DNA of 48,606 nt from Gammaproteobacteria bacterium (GCA_026984215.1 JALSSO010000064.1:1-48606); one strand, 5' to 3'. Shown: positions 7,258 to 16,710, counted from the first letter of the stretch. Translations and numbers: made by a program. The notes: generated by a model from the sequence alone, not told the origin.

Positions 7258-7263
7258 ATTATA
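7258..7263 (-). promoter_or_regulatory. -10 box of the lipoprotein gene
   Basis: Reading the minus strand, a perfect TATAAT preceded by GCG lies 7263-7258, giving a transcript start near 7251 and a leader of about 50 nt. The -35 region is poor (TTCTCG at 16 nt spacing). The TAA stop of the DUF3301 gene lies inside this box. Confidence 0.55.
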
Positions 7264-7612
7264 CGCCTGAGCGGGGACGCGAGAAGGACTCCTCGTCGAG
7301 CAGCACCGGACCTTCGGGATGATCGAGGTGGACCGAACGCACCCGACGCCCCTCGAGCACGACTTCGCCCTCGCGCCGGTCCACCGCATGCACGCTGAAC
7401 TCGAAACGATAGCGCCGGCACAGCCTCGGCCGGCCGCCCGCTCCTCGGCAAGGCCACAAGGCCGCGAAGCGCACGGTATCGTCCAAAAGCTGCAGTCCCA
7501 TCTCTCGACACAGCGTCCGCACGCGGTGCAACGCCGCCTCGCGCGCACGCATGGCATCGGCCCAGAAACCCGCCACCGCGCCGAGCGCCAGGAGGAAGAA
7601 CAGGGACTTCAT
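7259..7612 (-). CDS. DUF3301 family protein
   Basis: A 117-aa protein with one N-terminal membrane helix (SLFFLLALGAVAGFWADAM) followed by REAALHRVRTLCREMGLQLLDDTV, the core of the DUF3301 family (PF11743). A beta-rich tail contains RRYRFEFSVHAVDRREGEVVL. The function is unknown; the family is found in Gammaproteobacteria as small membrane-anchored proteins. The start ATG 7612 overlaps the stop of the antiporter gene by 4 bp (ATGA), so the two are coupled. Its own stop codon is embedded in the promoter of the next gene downstream. Confidence 0.78.
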   Translation of the reverse strand: MKSLFFLLALGAVAGFWADAMRAREAALHRVRTLCREMGLQLLDDTVRFAALWPCRGAGGRPRLCRRYRFEFSVHAVDRREGEVVLEGRRVRSVHLDHPEGPVLLDEESFSRPRSGV

Positions 7613-9609
7613 GGGAGCGACCTCCCCTGCCGGCCGCCCGTCAGCAGGCGCGCCTCGGCGCGCTCCAGGGCGTCCGGCGCGCCCATGAGCACCAGCGCAT
7701 CCCCCTCGGCCAGCACCAGATCCTCCGAGGGCCAGTCCCCGCGCACGCTGCCCCGGCGCAGGGCCGCGACCCGCACGCCACAAGCGTCCAACCCCAGATC
7801 ACCGATGCGGCGACCGACCGCCCAGGCACCGTTGTGCAACCGGACGGTGTGCAGATGATAGGCATCCCGCTCCTCCACGGACTCCGGCTCGGTCCCGTGG
7901 AAACGGCCGCGCAACAAGGCGTAGTGATCGGTGCGCGCCTTCTGGATCAGGCGCAGGATCTCGTCCTCCGGCACGCCGAGCCGTTCGAGCACATGGTCGG
8001 CCATCATCATGCTGGCCTCCAGGGTTTCCGGAACCACCTCCGTCGCCCCGGCCGCCTCCAACCGGTCCAGATGGGTGTCGTCGCGGGTGCGCACGAGCAC
8101 CGGCAGGTCGGGGCGCTCCCGTCGTGCGAGACGGATCACCCGCTCGGCGACGCGCGGTTCATCGGCCGTCACCACCAACACCCGCGCGCGCTCCAGACCG
8201 GCGGCCAGGAGCACTTCCCGGTGGGTGCAGTCCCCATAGAACACGGGCTCTCCCGCATCCCAGGCCTCGCGCACCAGCGCGGGATCCAGATCCATGGCGA
8301 CGTAACGAAAACCCTCCTCGGTCAGGAACCGAGCCAGGTGCTGACCGATGCGCCCGAAGCCGCACAAAATGACATGCCCTTCCATCCGCCCGGCTTCCTC
8401 GCGGATGGCCTGGGCCTCGTCCTCGCGCAGTCGCAGATAGCCGCCACGGCACAGGCGCTTGGCCAGCCGTCCGTTGTGGCGGATCAGCAGGGGCGCCAGC
8501 AACATGCTGAGCACGATGGCGGCGAGCACGGGCTGAGCCATGGACTCGGACAGCAGCCCGTGACTGAGGGCGAGGGTCAGGGCGGCGAAACCGAACTCGC
8601 CGCCCTGGGCCAGGACCAGCGCGCTACGCAGGGCCACCCCGGTGTTGTGCCGGGCGAGGCGCAGCAGGGCAAAGATGAGCGCGCCCTTGCCCAGCACCAG
8701 CGCGGCGAGCAGAACCAGCGTGGGCACGGGGTCCCGCAGCAGGGCCGGGATGTCCAGGTGCAATCCCACGTAAATGAAGAACACGCCGAGCAACACGTCC
8801 TTGAAGGGGCGGATCTCGGATTCCACCTGATGGCGAAACTCGGTCTCCGAGAGCACCATGCCCGCCAGGAAGGCACCAAGCGCCAACGACAACCCCAACG
8901 CCTGGGTGACGGCGGCGGCCGCCAGGGCCACGAACAGCGCGGTGAGGGTGAACAACTCGATGGAACCCTGAGCGGCCACCCGATGGAAGACCGGCCGCAA
9001 CAGCTTCCGCCCGGTCACCAGCAACGCCCCCATGGCCAGAACACCCTTGAGCAGGGCCACCGCCAGCGACCAGGCGAGCGCCCGTTCCCCACCGGAGCCG
9101 AGGATCGGGATCACCACCAACAGCGGCACCACCGCCAGATCCTGAAATAGCAAAATGGCCACGGCGAGATGGCCATGACGTGAGTGCAGCTCGAGCTGCT
9201 CGGTCAGCTGCTTGATCACGATGGCGGTGGAGGACAGGGCGAGGGTGCCCCCGATCACCCAGGCGACCGACCAACCCATCCCCAAGGCATGGGCGACCAG
9301 CCCCAGTAACGCCCCGGAGAGCACCACCTGCAACCCGCCGAGCCCGAGCAGAATGCCGCGCATGGCGAGAAATTGCGTGAGCGAGAACTCCAGCCCGATG
9401 GAAAAGAGCAGAAACACCACGCCCACCTCGGCCAGCAGATGGAGCTCCGAGGCCGGAGGCGCCAGCTCGAATCCATGGGGACCGGCCGCCACCCCGACCA
9501 ACAGGTAGGCAAGAATGGGCGGCAGGTGGATGCGCCGGGCCAGCCACACCGCCACCACGGAAAGTCCCAGCAGGAGCAAGGCGCCGTAGAAGACGGAAGT
9601 GTGCGCCAT
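7609..9609 (-). CDS. CPA2-type monovalent cation:proton antiporter with RCK domains (Kef/YbaL type)
   Basis: A 666-aa inner-membrane transporter. Residues 1-380 hold about 12-13 membrane helices with the CPA2 marks PPILAYLLVGVAAGP (30-44), FLLFSIGLEFS (66-76) and LLFQDLAVVPLL (153-164, D157 being the ion-site aspartate). A cytoplasmic RCK/TrkA-N domain follows with GFGRIG (417-422) as its nucleotide-binding turn and ending near 530. A TrkA-C domain lies at about 585-655. The build is that of potassium or sodium efflux systems gated by NAD(H) or other ligands. No KefC-type glutathione motif can be assigned by eye, so the ion and trigger are open. It is coupled to DUF3301. Confidence 0.9.
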   Translation of the reverse strand: MAHTSVFYGALLLLGLSVVAVWLARRIHLPPILAYLLVGVAAGPHGFELAPPASELHLLAEVGVVFLLFSIGLEFSLTQFLAMRGILLGLGGLQVVLSGALLGLVAHALGMGWSVAWVIGGTLALSSTAIVIKQLTEQLELHSRHGHLAVAILLFQDLAVVPLLVVIPILGSGGERALAWSLAVALLKGVLAMGALLVTGRKLLRPVFHRVAAQGSIELFTLTALFVALAAAAVTQALGLSLALGAFLAGMVLSETEFRHQVESEIRPFKDVLLGVFFIYVGLHLDIPALLRDPVPTLVLLAALVLGKGALIFALLRLARHNTGVALRSALVLAQGGEFGFAALTLALSHGLLSESMAQPVLAAIVLSMLLAPLLIRHNGRLAKRLCRGGYLRLREDEAQAIREEAGRMEGHVILCGFGRIGQHLARFLTEEGFRYVAMDLDPALVREAWDAGEPVFYGDCTHREVLLAAGLERARVLVVTADEPRVAERVIRLARRERPDLPVLVRTRDDTHLDRLEAAGATEVVPETLEASMMMADHVLERLGVPEDEILRLIQKARTDHYALLRGRFHGTEPESVEERDAYHLHTVRLHNGAWAVGRRIGDLGLDACGVRVAALRRGSVRGDWPSEDLVLAEGDALVLMGAPDALERAEARLLTGGRQGRSLP

Positions 9610-9635
9610 GACGCGATGCGGCGGTCCCGAAACGA

Positions 9636-9665
9636 CGAAGGCCCCAGTCTACACCGGGGCCTTCG
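9636..9665 (-). terminator. Terminator downstream of adk
   Basis: A perfect 10-bp stem (9636-9645 with 9656-9665, CGAAGGCCCC and its complement) around a 10-nt loop lies 28 bp after the adk stop. On the minus strand it is followed by TCGTTTCGG, a poor T-run. Confidence 0.55.
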
Positions 9666-9692
9666 TCTGCGATCCGTCGAGCGAGGGAGGTC

Positions 9693-10885
<1,193 letters not shown>

Positions 10886-10949
10886 TCCCGGCGCGGGATA
10901 CGGATTTCAGAACCCATTCGAAACCAGACATGCTCGAGGGGAACCACGC

Positions 10950-12212
10950 ATGAGCGAACCGAAAAACGCCTTCTACGCCCAGTCGGGCGGCGTGACCGCC
11001 GTCATCAACGCCTCGGCCTGCGGGGTCATCGAGACGGCCCGCAAGCATCCGGACAAAATCGGCAAGGTCTACGCCGGACGCAACGGCATCATCGGCGCGC
11101 TGACCGAGGACCTCATCGACACCAGCCAGGAATCCGACGAGGCCATCGCCGCCCTGCGCCACACCCCCTCCGGGGCGTTCGGCTCCTGCCGGTACAAGCT
11201 CAAGAGCCTGGAGGAGAACCGCCGCCAGTACGAGCGCCTGATGGAGGTCTTCAAGGCCCACAACATCGGTTATTTCTTCTACAACGGCGGCGGAGACTCG
11301 GCCGACACCTGCCACAAGGTCTCCCAGCTCTCCGAGAAGATGGGCTTCCCCATCCAGGCCATCCACGTGCCCAAGACGGTGGACAACGACCTGCCCATCA
11401 CCGACAACTGCCCGGGCTTCGGCTCGGTGGCCAAGTACATCGCCGTCTCCACGCTGGAGGCGAGCTACGACGTGCGTTCCATGGCCAAGACCTCGACCAA
11501 GATCTTCGTCATCGAGGTCATGGGTCGGCATGCGGGCTGGATCGCCGCCGCTGGGGGGCTGGTGGCCGACCAGGGCATCCCCGTGGTGGTGCTCTTCCCG
11601 GAGGTGGAGTTCGACAAGGATCGTTTCCTGGCCAAGGTCCGGGAGAACGTGGAAAAGTACGACTACTGCACGGTGGTGGTCTCCGAGGGCGCCAAATGGC
11701 CGGACGGCAAGTTCCTGGCCGAGCAAGGCACGCGCGACGCCTTCGGTCACGCGCAGCTGGGCGGCGCCGCCCCCGTGGTCGCCAACATGATCAAGGACGC
11801 CCTGGGCTACAAGTTCCACTGGGCGGTGGCCGACTACCTGCAGCGGGCCGCGCGCCATCTCGCCTCCAAGACCGATGTGGAACAGGCCTATGCCATGGGC
11901 CGGGCGGCGGTGGAATTCGCGCTGCAAGGGGCCAATGCCATCATGCCGACCATCGTGCGGGCATCCAGCGACCCCTACCGCTGGGAGGTCGGACAGGCGC
12001 CGCTGTCGGAAGTGGCCAACGTGGAGAAGTTCATGCCCGAGGATTTCATCACCGAGGACGGCTTCGGCATCACCGATGCCTGCCGCGAGTACCTCTATCC
12101 GCTCATCCGGGGAGAGGATTACCCGCCTTACGACGAGAACGGGTTCCCGCGTTACGTGACGCTCAAGAACGCACCGGTGCCGAAGATCCTGGGCACCGAT
12201 TTCGAACTGTGA
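10950..12212 (+). CDS. pfp: 6-phosphofructokinase, pyrophosphate-dependent type
   Basis: A 420-aa phosphofructokinase that probably uses PPi rather than ATP, making the fructose-6-phosphate step reversible. The key evidence is GGGDS (113-117) with Asp at the position that is Gly in ATP enzymes, and PKTVDND (141-147) with Lys after Pro, both marks of PPi-type enzymes. D145 is the catalytic base and MGRHAGW (191-197) binds the sugar phosphate. The length and N terminus (AFYAQSGGVTAVINASACG) fit the group found in methanotrophs and sulfur-oxidising Gammaproteobacteria. There the enzyme can serve glycolysis, gluconeogenesis or Calvin-cycle steps. A strong hairpin follows the stop. Confidence 0.92.
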   Translation: MSEPKNAFYAQSGGVTAVINASACGVIETARKHPDKIGKVYAGRNGIIGALTEDLIDTSQESDEAIAALRHTPSGAFGSCRYKLKSLEENRRQYERLMEVFKAHNIGYFFYNGGGDSADTCHKVSQLSEKMGFPIQAIHVPKTVDNDLPITDNCPGFGSVAKYIAVSTLEASYDVRSMAKTSTKIFVIEVMGRHAGWIAAAGGLVADQGIPVVVLFPEVEFDKDRFLAKVRENVEKYDYCTVVVSEGAKWPDGKFLAEQGTRDAFGHAQLGGAAPVVANMIKDALGYKFHWAVADYLQRAARHLASKTDVEQAYAMGRAAVEFALQGANAIMPTIVRASSDPYRWEVGQAPLSEVANVEKFMPEDFITEDGFGITDACREYLYPLIRGEDYPPYDENGFPRYVTLKNAPVPKILGTDFEL

Positions 12213-12219
12213 GGAGAAC

Positions 12220-12244
12220 GCGGGGCGGCCCATGGCCGCCCCGC
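12220..12244 (+). terminator. Hairpin after pfp
   Basis: GCGGGGCGGC (12220-12229) pairs perfectly with 12235-12244 around CCATG. It lies 8 nt after the pfp stop, with ATCGTC following and no proper T-run. It may attenuate readthrough into the 65-aa gene. Confidence 0.5.
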
Positions 12245-12266
12245 ATCGTCTCCGGGAGGCGGCACC

Positions 12267-12464
12267 ATGACACTGGACAAGGCACGGGAACTGCTGGCCA
12301 AGCAGGTGCAGGTGGCCGGCGGCTATACCCGCAACGGCGCCAAACTGATCCTGGCCGAGGTCTACAAGGAGCACGGTCAGCAGGCCGTCGACCGGCTCAT
12401 CGAGGAATTCGATCTGGAGTCGTTGTTTGGTTTCAAGCCCGGGACGCGCTTCCGGGGTTTTTGA
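12267..12464 (+). CDS. Hypothetical 65-aa protein
   Basis: A small, mostly helical soluble protein with no recognised family. It has an ATG start with GGGAGG 7 nt upstream. It reads as two amphipathic helices (TLDKARELLAKQVQ and AKLILAEVYKEHGQQAVDRL) followed by IEEFDLESLFGF, a plausible helix-turn-helix-like or adaptor hairpin. Codon use is GC-rich at third positions, supporting a real gene. It sits between pfp and the Deg protease gene; it could belong with pfp, as both are on the same strand with 54 bp between them. Confidence 0.6.
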   Translation: MTLDKARELLAKQVQVAGGYTRNGAKLILAEVYKEHGQQAVDRLIEEFDLESLFGFKPGTRFRGF

Positions 12465-12568
12465 ACTCACCCCGCGCCCGGCGGGTCTATACCTTCGCCC
12501 CGGCCCCGAACGACGAGGCGGGCCGGCGCCCCGATCCATCGATTGACTGATCCAAGGAGACCGTATCC

Positions 12569-13984
12569 GTGTTGACCCGATCGTTTCTATCTGGGAGCCG
12601 GTGGCTCGCCGCCGCCCTGTTGGTGGTGAGTGCGGCGACACAGGCGGCGACGCTGCCCGACTTCACCCAATTGTTCAAGGAAAACCGCCCCGCGGTGGTG
12701 GCCATCCGCACGGTCCAGACCGAGGAAGGCGGCGGCGCGGTGATCTCCCCGGAGATGTTCCCGGATCTTCCCGAGGACAGCCCCTTCCGCGACTTTTTCC
12801 GCCGCTTCTTCGAGATGCCGCACGGCACCCCCAAACAGGAGCGCAAGACTCAAGGCCTGGGCTCGGGTTTCGTGATCTCGAAGGATGGTTACATCCTCAC
12901 CGCGGCACACGTGGTCAAGGACGCCGACAACATCCTGGTGCGGCTCAGCGATCGGCGCGAGCTGGAGGCCAAGGTGGTCGGCGTGGACGAACGCACCGAT
13001 GTGGCGCTGATCAAGATCGAGGCCAAGGACCTGCCCACGGTCCGCATCGGCGACTCCGACAAACTCGAGGTGGGTGAGTGGGTGCTGGCCATCGGCGCGC
13101 CTTTCGGCTTCGAGTACTCCGCCACGCAGGGGATCGTCAGCGCGCTGGGACGAAACCTGCCGAGTGAGAGCTACGTGCCTTTCATCCAGACCGACGTGGC
13201 CGTCAACCCCGGCAGCTCCGGCGGACCGCTCATCAACGCCGAGGGAGAGGTCGTAGGCATCAATTCGCAGATCTTCAGCCGTTCCGGCGGCTACATGGGG
13301 CTTTCGTTCGCCATCCCCATCAATGTGGCCATGCATGTGGCCAAGCAGCTCCAGACCAAGGGCTATGTGAGCCGGGGCTGGCTGGGCGTTCTGATCCAGC
13401 CGGTGACCAAGGAGTTGGCCGAGTCCTTCGGGCTGGATCGTCCCACCGGGGCGCTGATCGCCCAGGTGATGCCGGACAGCCCGGCCGCGGAATCTGGATT
13501 CCAGCCCGGCGACATCATCCTGGAGTTCGACGGCCACAAGGTGGAGTCTTCCGGCCAACTGCCCCCGATCGTCGGCAACACGCCGGTGGGCAAACGGGTC
13601 AAGGTGAAGATCCTGCGTGACGGCAAGCCGCGCACGCTGGAAGTGACGATCCGGGAGCTCAAAGAGGACAAGGTCCGTACCGCACGCTCCAGTGGTGCCC
13701 TCGAAACGCTGGGCATGAGGGTGGCCGACCTCACCTCCGACGAACGCGAGGCGCTCGGCCTCAAGGACCATGGTGTGCGCGTGGTGGAGGTCACCGATGG
13801 CCCCGCCGCCGAGGCCGGACTGCGCAAGGGCGACGTCATCGAGTCGCTGAATCATCGGCCCGTGAAAAACGTCAAGGCCCTGCGCGACATGCTCAAATCC
13901 CTGCCCCGTGGCAAGCCGATCCCGGTGCTCGTCCGCAGGGATGACGGCGCGCTGTTCCTCGCCCTGACGCTGCCCAAGTCCTGA
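12569..13984 (+). CDS. Periplasmic Deg/Do-family serine protease (DegP/DegQ type)
   Basis: A 471-aa exported protease and chaperone for misfolded envelope proteins. A signal peptide ends near residue 27 (ATQA/ATLP). The trypsin-like triad is H114 in TAAHVV, D144 in ERTDVALIK and S217 in NPGSSGG. PDZ1 runs from about 265 to 355 and PDZ2 from about 375 to 465. A short Pro/Phe-rich LA loop (60-90) precedes the catalytic core. GTG 12569 is the likely start, with AAGGAG 9 nt upstream. A strong hairpin terminates it. Whether it is the DegP or DegQ orthologue cannot be decided by eye. Confidence 0.93.
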   Translation: MLTRSFLSGSRWLAAALLVVSAATQAATLPDFTQLFKENRPAVVAIRTVQTEEGGGAVISPEMFPDLPEDSPFRDFFRRFFEMPHGTPKQERKTQGLGSGFVISKDGYILTAAHVVKDADNILVRLSDRRELEAKVVGVDERTDVALIKIEAKDLPTVRIGDSDKLEVGEWVLAIGAPFGFEYSATQGIVSALGRNLPSESYVPFIQTDVAVNPGSSGGPLINAEGEVVGINSQIFSRSGGYMGLSFAIPINVAMHVAKQLQTKGYVSRGWLGVLIQPVTKELAESFGLDRPTGALIAQVMPDSPAAESGFQPGDIILEFDGHKVESSGQLPPIVGNTPVGKRVKVKILRDGKPRTLEVTIRELKEDKVRTARSSGALETLGMRVADLTSDEREALGLKDHGVRVVEVTDGPAAEAGLRKGDVIESLNHRPVKNVKALRDMLKSLPRGKPIPVLVRRDDGALFLALTLPKS

Positions 13985-14004
13985 GGGCCGTACGGCGCCC
14001 GCAC

Positions 14005-14035
14005 GCGGAGGCCGGCCATGGTTGCCGGCCTCCGC
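14005..14035 (+). terminator. Terminator after the Deg protease gene
   Basis: A perfect 12-bp GC stem (14005-14016 with 14024-14035) around the loop CATGGTT, followed by CGTTTCGG. It lies 20 nt after the stop codon. A short T3 tract supports a terminator role. Confidence 0.7.
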
Positions 14036-14066
14036 CGTTTCGGCGGACCCCGCTCTGCGCGCCCGC

Positions 14067-14080
14067 GCACGAATTCGTGC
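14067..14080. promoter_or_regulatory. 14-bp perfect palindrome upstream of the AAA ATPase gene
   Basis: GCACGAATTCGTGC is fully self-complementary and lies 69 bp before the ATPase start, 12 bp before a possible -10 (TACACT, 14093-14098). The position, near -30 to -20, would suit a dimeric repressor site. No regulator gene is adjacent. Confidence 0.35.
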
Positions 14081-14148
14081 TCCGAATGCGGGTACACTGT
14101 TTTGTGTTCGAATACGCGCGGCAGGTCCAGCCAGACCGGTGAACAGAC

Positions 14149-15561
14149 ATGTATGAGGCCTTCTACAAGCTGACCGTCGATCCGTTCATGATGAGCCCGG
14201 ATCACCGGTTCTCGTTTCCGCACAAGTCCTACGCCAAGGCACGCGCCCATCTGGAATACGGACTGTTGCGGGGGGAAGGACTGGTCATCATCACCGGCGT
14301 CCCCGGCACCGGAAAGTCCACCGTCATCAACGACCTGCTCGAGGAATACGCCGACCAGCGCAACATCCACGTGGCGCGACTGCTGACCACGCAGCTCGAA
14401 CTCGACGCCCTGTTGCGCATGGTCGCGTACACCTTCGGCATTCAGGCCGAGGGCATGGACCGGGCCACGGTGCTCCACAACATCCAGCAGTTCCTTCATC
14501 GGCAGTTCGAGGCGGGCAAGCAGGTGTTGCTCATCATCGACGAGGCCCAGCACCTGAGCGAACAAGCGCTGGAAGAATTGCGTCTACTCACGAACATCCA
14601 GCTCGATCCCGATCACCGGTTTCAGATCTTCCTGCTCGGCCAACCCCAGCTGCGAAACCTGATCCGCGGCCCGGCCATGGAACAGCTCCGCCAGCGGATC
14701 GTGGCCTCCTGCCACTTCGATCCGCTGGACGAACAGGAAACGGCCGATTATGTGATGCACCGCCTCGAGGTCGCCGGATGGCAGAGCGACCCCCAGATCA
14801 CGGACGAGGCCTTGGCATTGGTGCACCGCTACAGCGGGGGCATTCCACGGCGCATCAACCTGTTGTGCAGCCGGCTGCTGCTGGCCGGAGCCGTGGACGA
14901 GAAGCACCTGCTCGACGCCGAGGACGTGGAGGAGGTGGTCGCCGAGATGCCAGCCGAGATGCTGGAGAGTTCGCTACACCCCACGCCCAAGCCCGGGGAG
15001 GTGAGCGACCTCGACCAGCGCCGCCGGCAGGGTCCGGCCTATGCCCAAGGCACCTCGCGATACCAGCGCTGGCACGACGCCATGCGCCGGGGCGCGGCGC
15101 GGACCGCGGCGGCAGTGGCGCCGGTCATCGAGGAGCCGCCGGCGGTGGAACCGGATGATACGCCGCTGCCCACCGCCCGGGACCGCGTCGACCCCGCAGG
15201 GCAACCGGAGCCTCCCCACCGAGAGGAACCGCAGCCCCCGGAGCCGACGCCGGCCGTCCATCAACGTGAAGAGCCCATCATCTCCGAGCCCCCTGTGCTC
15301 CGGGAGACCGGAGAATCCGAGCTCGAAGCGCGCCCGCTATTCGAACCCGCCGAAGACGAACCGGGATCCGACGCCCCGGAAAGCGGCCGCGGTGCGGGCC
15401 GGATACGCTCGCTTGTGACGGCCATTCTGGCCTTCACACTCGTGTTTGCGGCCACCTATGGAGCACTGTGGTGGATGGAAACCCACGGCACCCCGTTTCT
15501 GCACGCCACCACCGGAGACCACGCCCCTCCAACGGGTATCTCTCCCGAAACGGGTGACTGA
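14149..15561 (+). CDS. ExeA/XrtA-locus type AAA ATPase with C-terminal membrane helix
   Basis: A 470-aa protein. The first 270 residues are an AAA_22/ExeA ATPase. They start MYEAFYKLTVDPF, the classic opening of GspA/ExeA and of the secretion ATPases of exopolysaccharide loci. Walker A is GVPGTGKST (50-58), Walker B LLIIDEAQ (127-134), and the GGIPRRINLLC sensor lies at 230-240. Residues 280-415 are a Pro/Glu-rich disordered linker, 421-442 a single membrane helix, and the last 28 residues a short tail. ExeA proteins help assemble secretin channels across peptidoglycan, but usually carry a periplasmic peptidoglycan-binding domain, which is missing here. No secretion genes are adjacent. It probably shares an operon with yjbQ, 5 bp downstream. 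Confidence 0.82.
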   Translation: MYEAFYKLTVDPFMMSPDHRFSFPHKSYAKARAHLEYGLLRGEGLVIITGVPGTGKSTVINDLLEEYADQRNIHVARLLTTQLELDALLRMVAYTFGIQAEGMDRATVLHNIQQFLHRQFEAGKQVLLIIDEAQHLSEQALEELRLLTNIQLDPDHRFQIFLLGQPQLRNLIRGPAMEQLRQRIVASCHFDPLDEQETADYVMHRLEVAGWQSDPQITDEALALVHRYSGGIPRRINLLCSRLLLAGAVDEKHLLDAEDVEEVVAEMPAEMLESSLHPTPKPGEVSDLDQRRRQGPAYAQGTSRYQRWHDAMRRGAARTAAAVAPVIEEPPAVEPDDTPLPTARDRVDPAGQPEPPHREEPQPPEPTPAVHQREEPIISEPPVLRETGESELEARPLFEPAEDEPGSDAPESGRGAGRIRSLVTAILAFTLVFAATYGALWWMETHGTPFLHATTGDHAPPTGISPETGD

Positions 15562-15566
15562 CCCCC

Positions 15567-15992
15567 ATGTCGGCGTGCCGTATTCAGCGCGAGACCATCA
15601 CCTTCGCCACAAAGCGGCGTGAGGAGCTCGTCGACGTGACGCAGCAAATCCGAGAGGTGATCGCGCGAAGCGGCATCCGGGACGGTATCGCGACCGTCTA
15701 TGTCCAGGGGGCCACCGCCGCCATCATGATCCAGGAGAACTGGGACGACAGCGTGCAGACCGATGTCGTCCACCTCCTCCAGAAACTGATTCCCCGCGGG
15801 GTGTGGCTGCACGACCGTCAGGACGGCAATGGGGACGCGCATCTCAAATCCGGCCTGGTCGGCCCGTCCGAGACCATTCCACTGATCGATGGCGAGCTCG
15901 GTCTCTCCACCTGGCAGAACGTGTTTCTGTGCGAATTCGACGGCCCCCGGGCGTCCCGCCGGATCGTCTGCACCGTGATCGGCGCCCCCTGA
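15567..15992 (+). CDS. yjbQ: YjbQ/UPF0047 family protein
   Basis: A 141-aa protein of the YjbQ (UPF0047) family. It shows the diagnostic QDGNGDAHLKSGLVGPSETI run (residues 89-108) followed by PLIDGELGLSTWQNVFLCEF, with several conserved polar residues around a putative active site. Family members can complement thiamine-phosphate synthase mutants weakly and are named secondary thiamine-phosphate synthase, but the true role is unsettled. The length is as expected. It follows the ATPase gene by 5 bp, which suggests co-transcription though no functional link is known. A 7-bp hairpin follows it. Confidence 0.92.
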   Translation: MSACRIQRETITFATKRREELVDVTQQIREVIARSGIRDGIATVYVQGATAAIMIQENWDDSVQTDVVHLLQKLIPRGVWLHDRQDGNGDAHLKSGLVGPSETIPLIDGELGLSTWQNVFLCEFDGPRASRRIVCTVIGAP

Positions 15993-16013
15993 ACGAAACG
16001 GCTCGCCCGGTTT

Positions 16014-16033
16014 CCGTTGACTCCGATCAACGG
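16014..16033 (+). terminator. Small hairpin after yjbQ
   Basis: CCGTTGA (16014-16020) and TCAACGG (16027-16033) pair around CTCCGA, 22 nt after the yjbQ stop. There is no T-run, so it is weak. Confidence 0.35.
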
Positions 16034-16059
16034 GCTTGCCACCCGCGCGGCGGAATCGG

Positions 16060-16089
16060 TTGACCCGACACACCAGCGGGGCCTAACTT
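16060..16089 (+). promoter_or_regulatory. Possible promoter of the hemerythrin-like gene
   Basis: TTGACC (16060-16065) is a good -35; TAACTT (16084-16089) at 18-nt spacing is a mediocre -10. It would start transcription about 50 nt before the ATG at 16146. Confidence 0.35.
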
Positions 16090-16145
16090 GGGACATACTG
16101 ATCCCGCAATCCCGCTTGCGCTGCACACACGAGGTACGTTCCGCC

Positions 16146-16577
16146 ATGGTGTCGATCGAAGAACTCCACCAGGAAAATCACAAGCTCACCGAACTCGCCA
16201 ACGTTCTGCTCTATCTATTTCGAGACCGTGCCATGTGCGACACGGAAACGGGCTGTGAGCTTTTCTATACCTATCTCGACAAGGTACACGCCCATCTTTC
16301 CAAGGTGGACCACCTATATGGCGCACTGCTGCGCGCGAAGGACGAGCACGCCTCGGAGACGGCACGGAATTTCATGTCTGGAGAGCAGGAGATCAAACGG
16401 ATCATTTCCACCTACACCCGCAAGTGGTGCGACCGCAAGCACCGCGGCCTGCGCATCGCCAACCACGAGGCATTCCTGCGGGACACGGAGGAACTGTTCG
16501 GCACGATTCTGCGGCGCATCCAGGCGGAGACGGAGAAGCTCTACCCGCTGATCCGCCGCCTCGACCAGGCGGCCTGA
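16146..16577 (+). CDS. Hemerythrin-like four-helix protein, unknown
   Basis: A 143-aa all-helical protein without signal or membrane helix. Histidines are spread along it in hemerythrin fashion: H8 and H12, H48, H50 and H56, H68, H99, and H107 followed by E108. The spacing does not match the canonical H...HxxxE...HxxxH...HxxxxD exactly, so metal binding is uncertain. Cysteines occur at 31, 37 and 95. It could alternatively be a small regulatory helical bundle. ATG 16146 is preceded by GAGG at 11 nt. It stands alone after yjbQ, convergent with the carbohydrate-binding protein gene. Confidence 0.55.
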   Translation: MVSIEELHQENHKLTELANVLLYLFRDRAMCDTETGCELFYTYLDKVHAHLSKVDHLYGALLRAKDEHASETARNFMSGEQEIKRIISTYTRKWCDRKHRGLRIANHEAFLRDTEELFGTILRRIQAETEKLYPLIRRLDQAA

Positions 16578-16680
16578 ACGATCCCGGAATGGGGCGTCCG
16601 GCCCGCGCCGGGGACGCACCCCACCCGCAAGGCACGGCCCATCCGCGCTACCGATCGAGTCTACGAGCCTTGTCGCCGAG

Positions 16681-16710
16681 GTAACCCCTGCCCACACAGG
16701 CAGGGGTTAC
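16681..16710. terminator. Bidirectional 12-bp hairpin
   Basis: GTAACCCCTGCC (16681-16692) pairs perfectly with 16699-16710 around CACACA. It sits between the convergent hemerythrin-like and CBM genes. On the plus side CATTTGG follows, on the minus side no T-run. It is probably the end signal for the CBM transcript. Confidence 0.6.
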
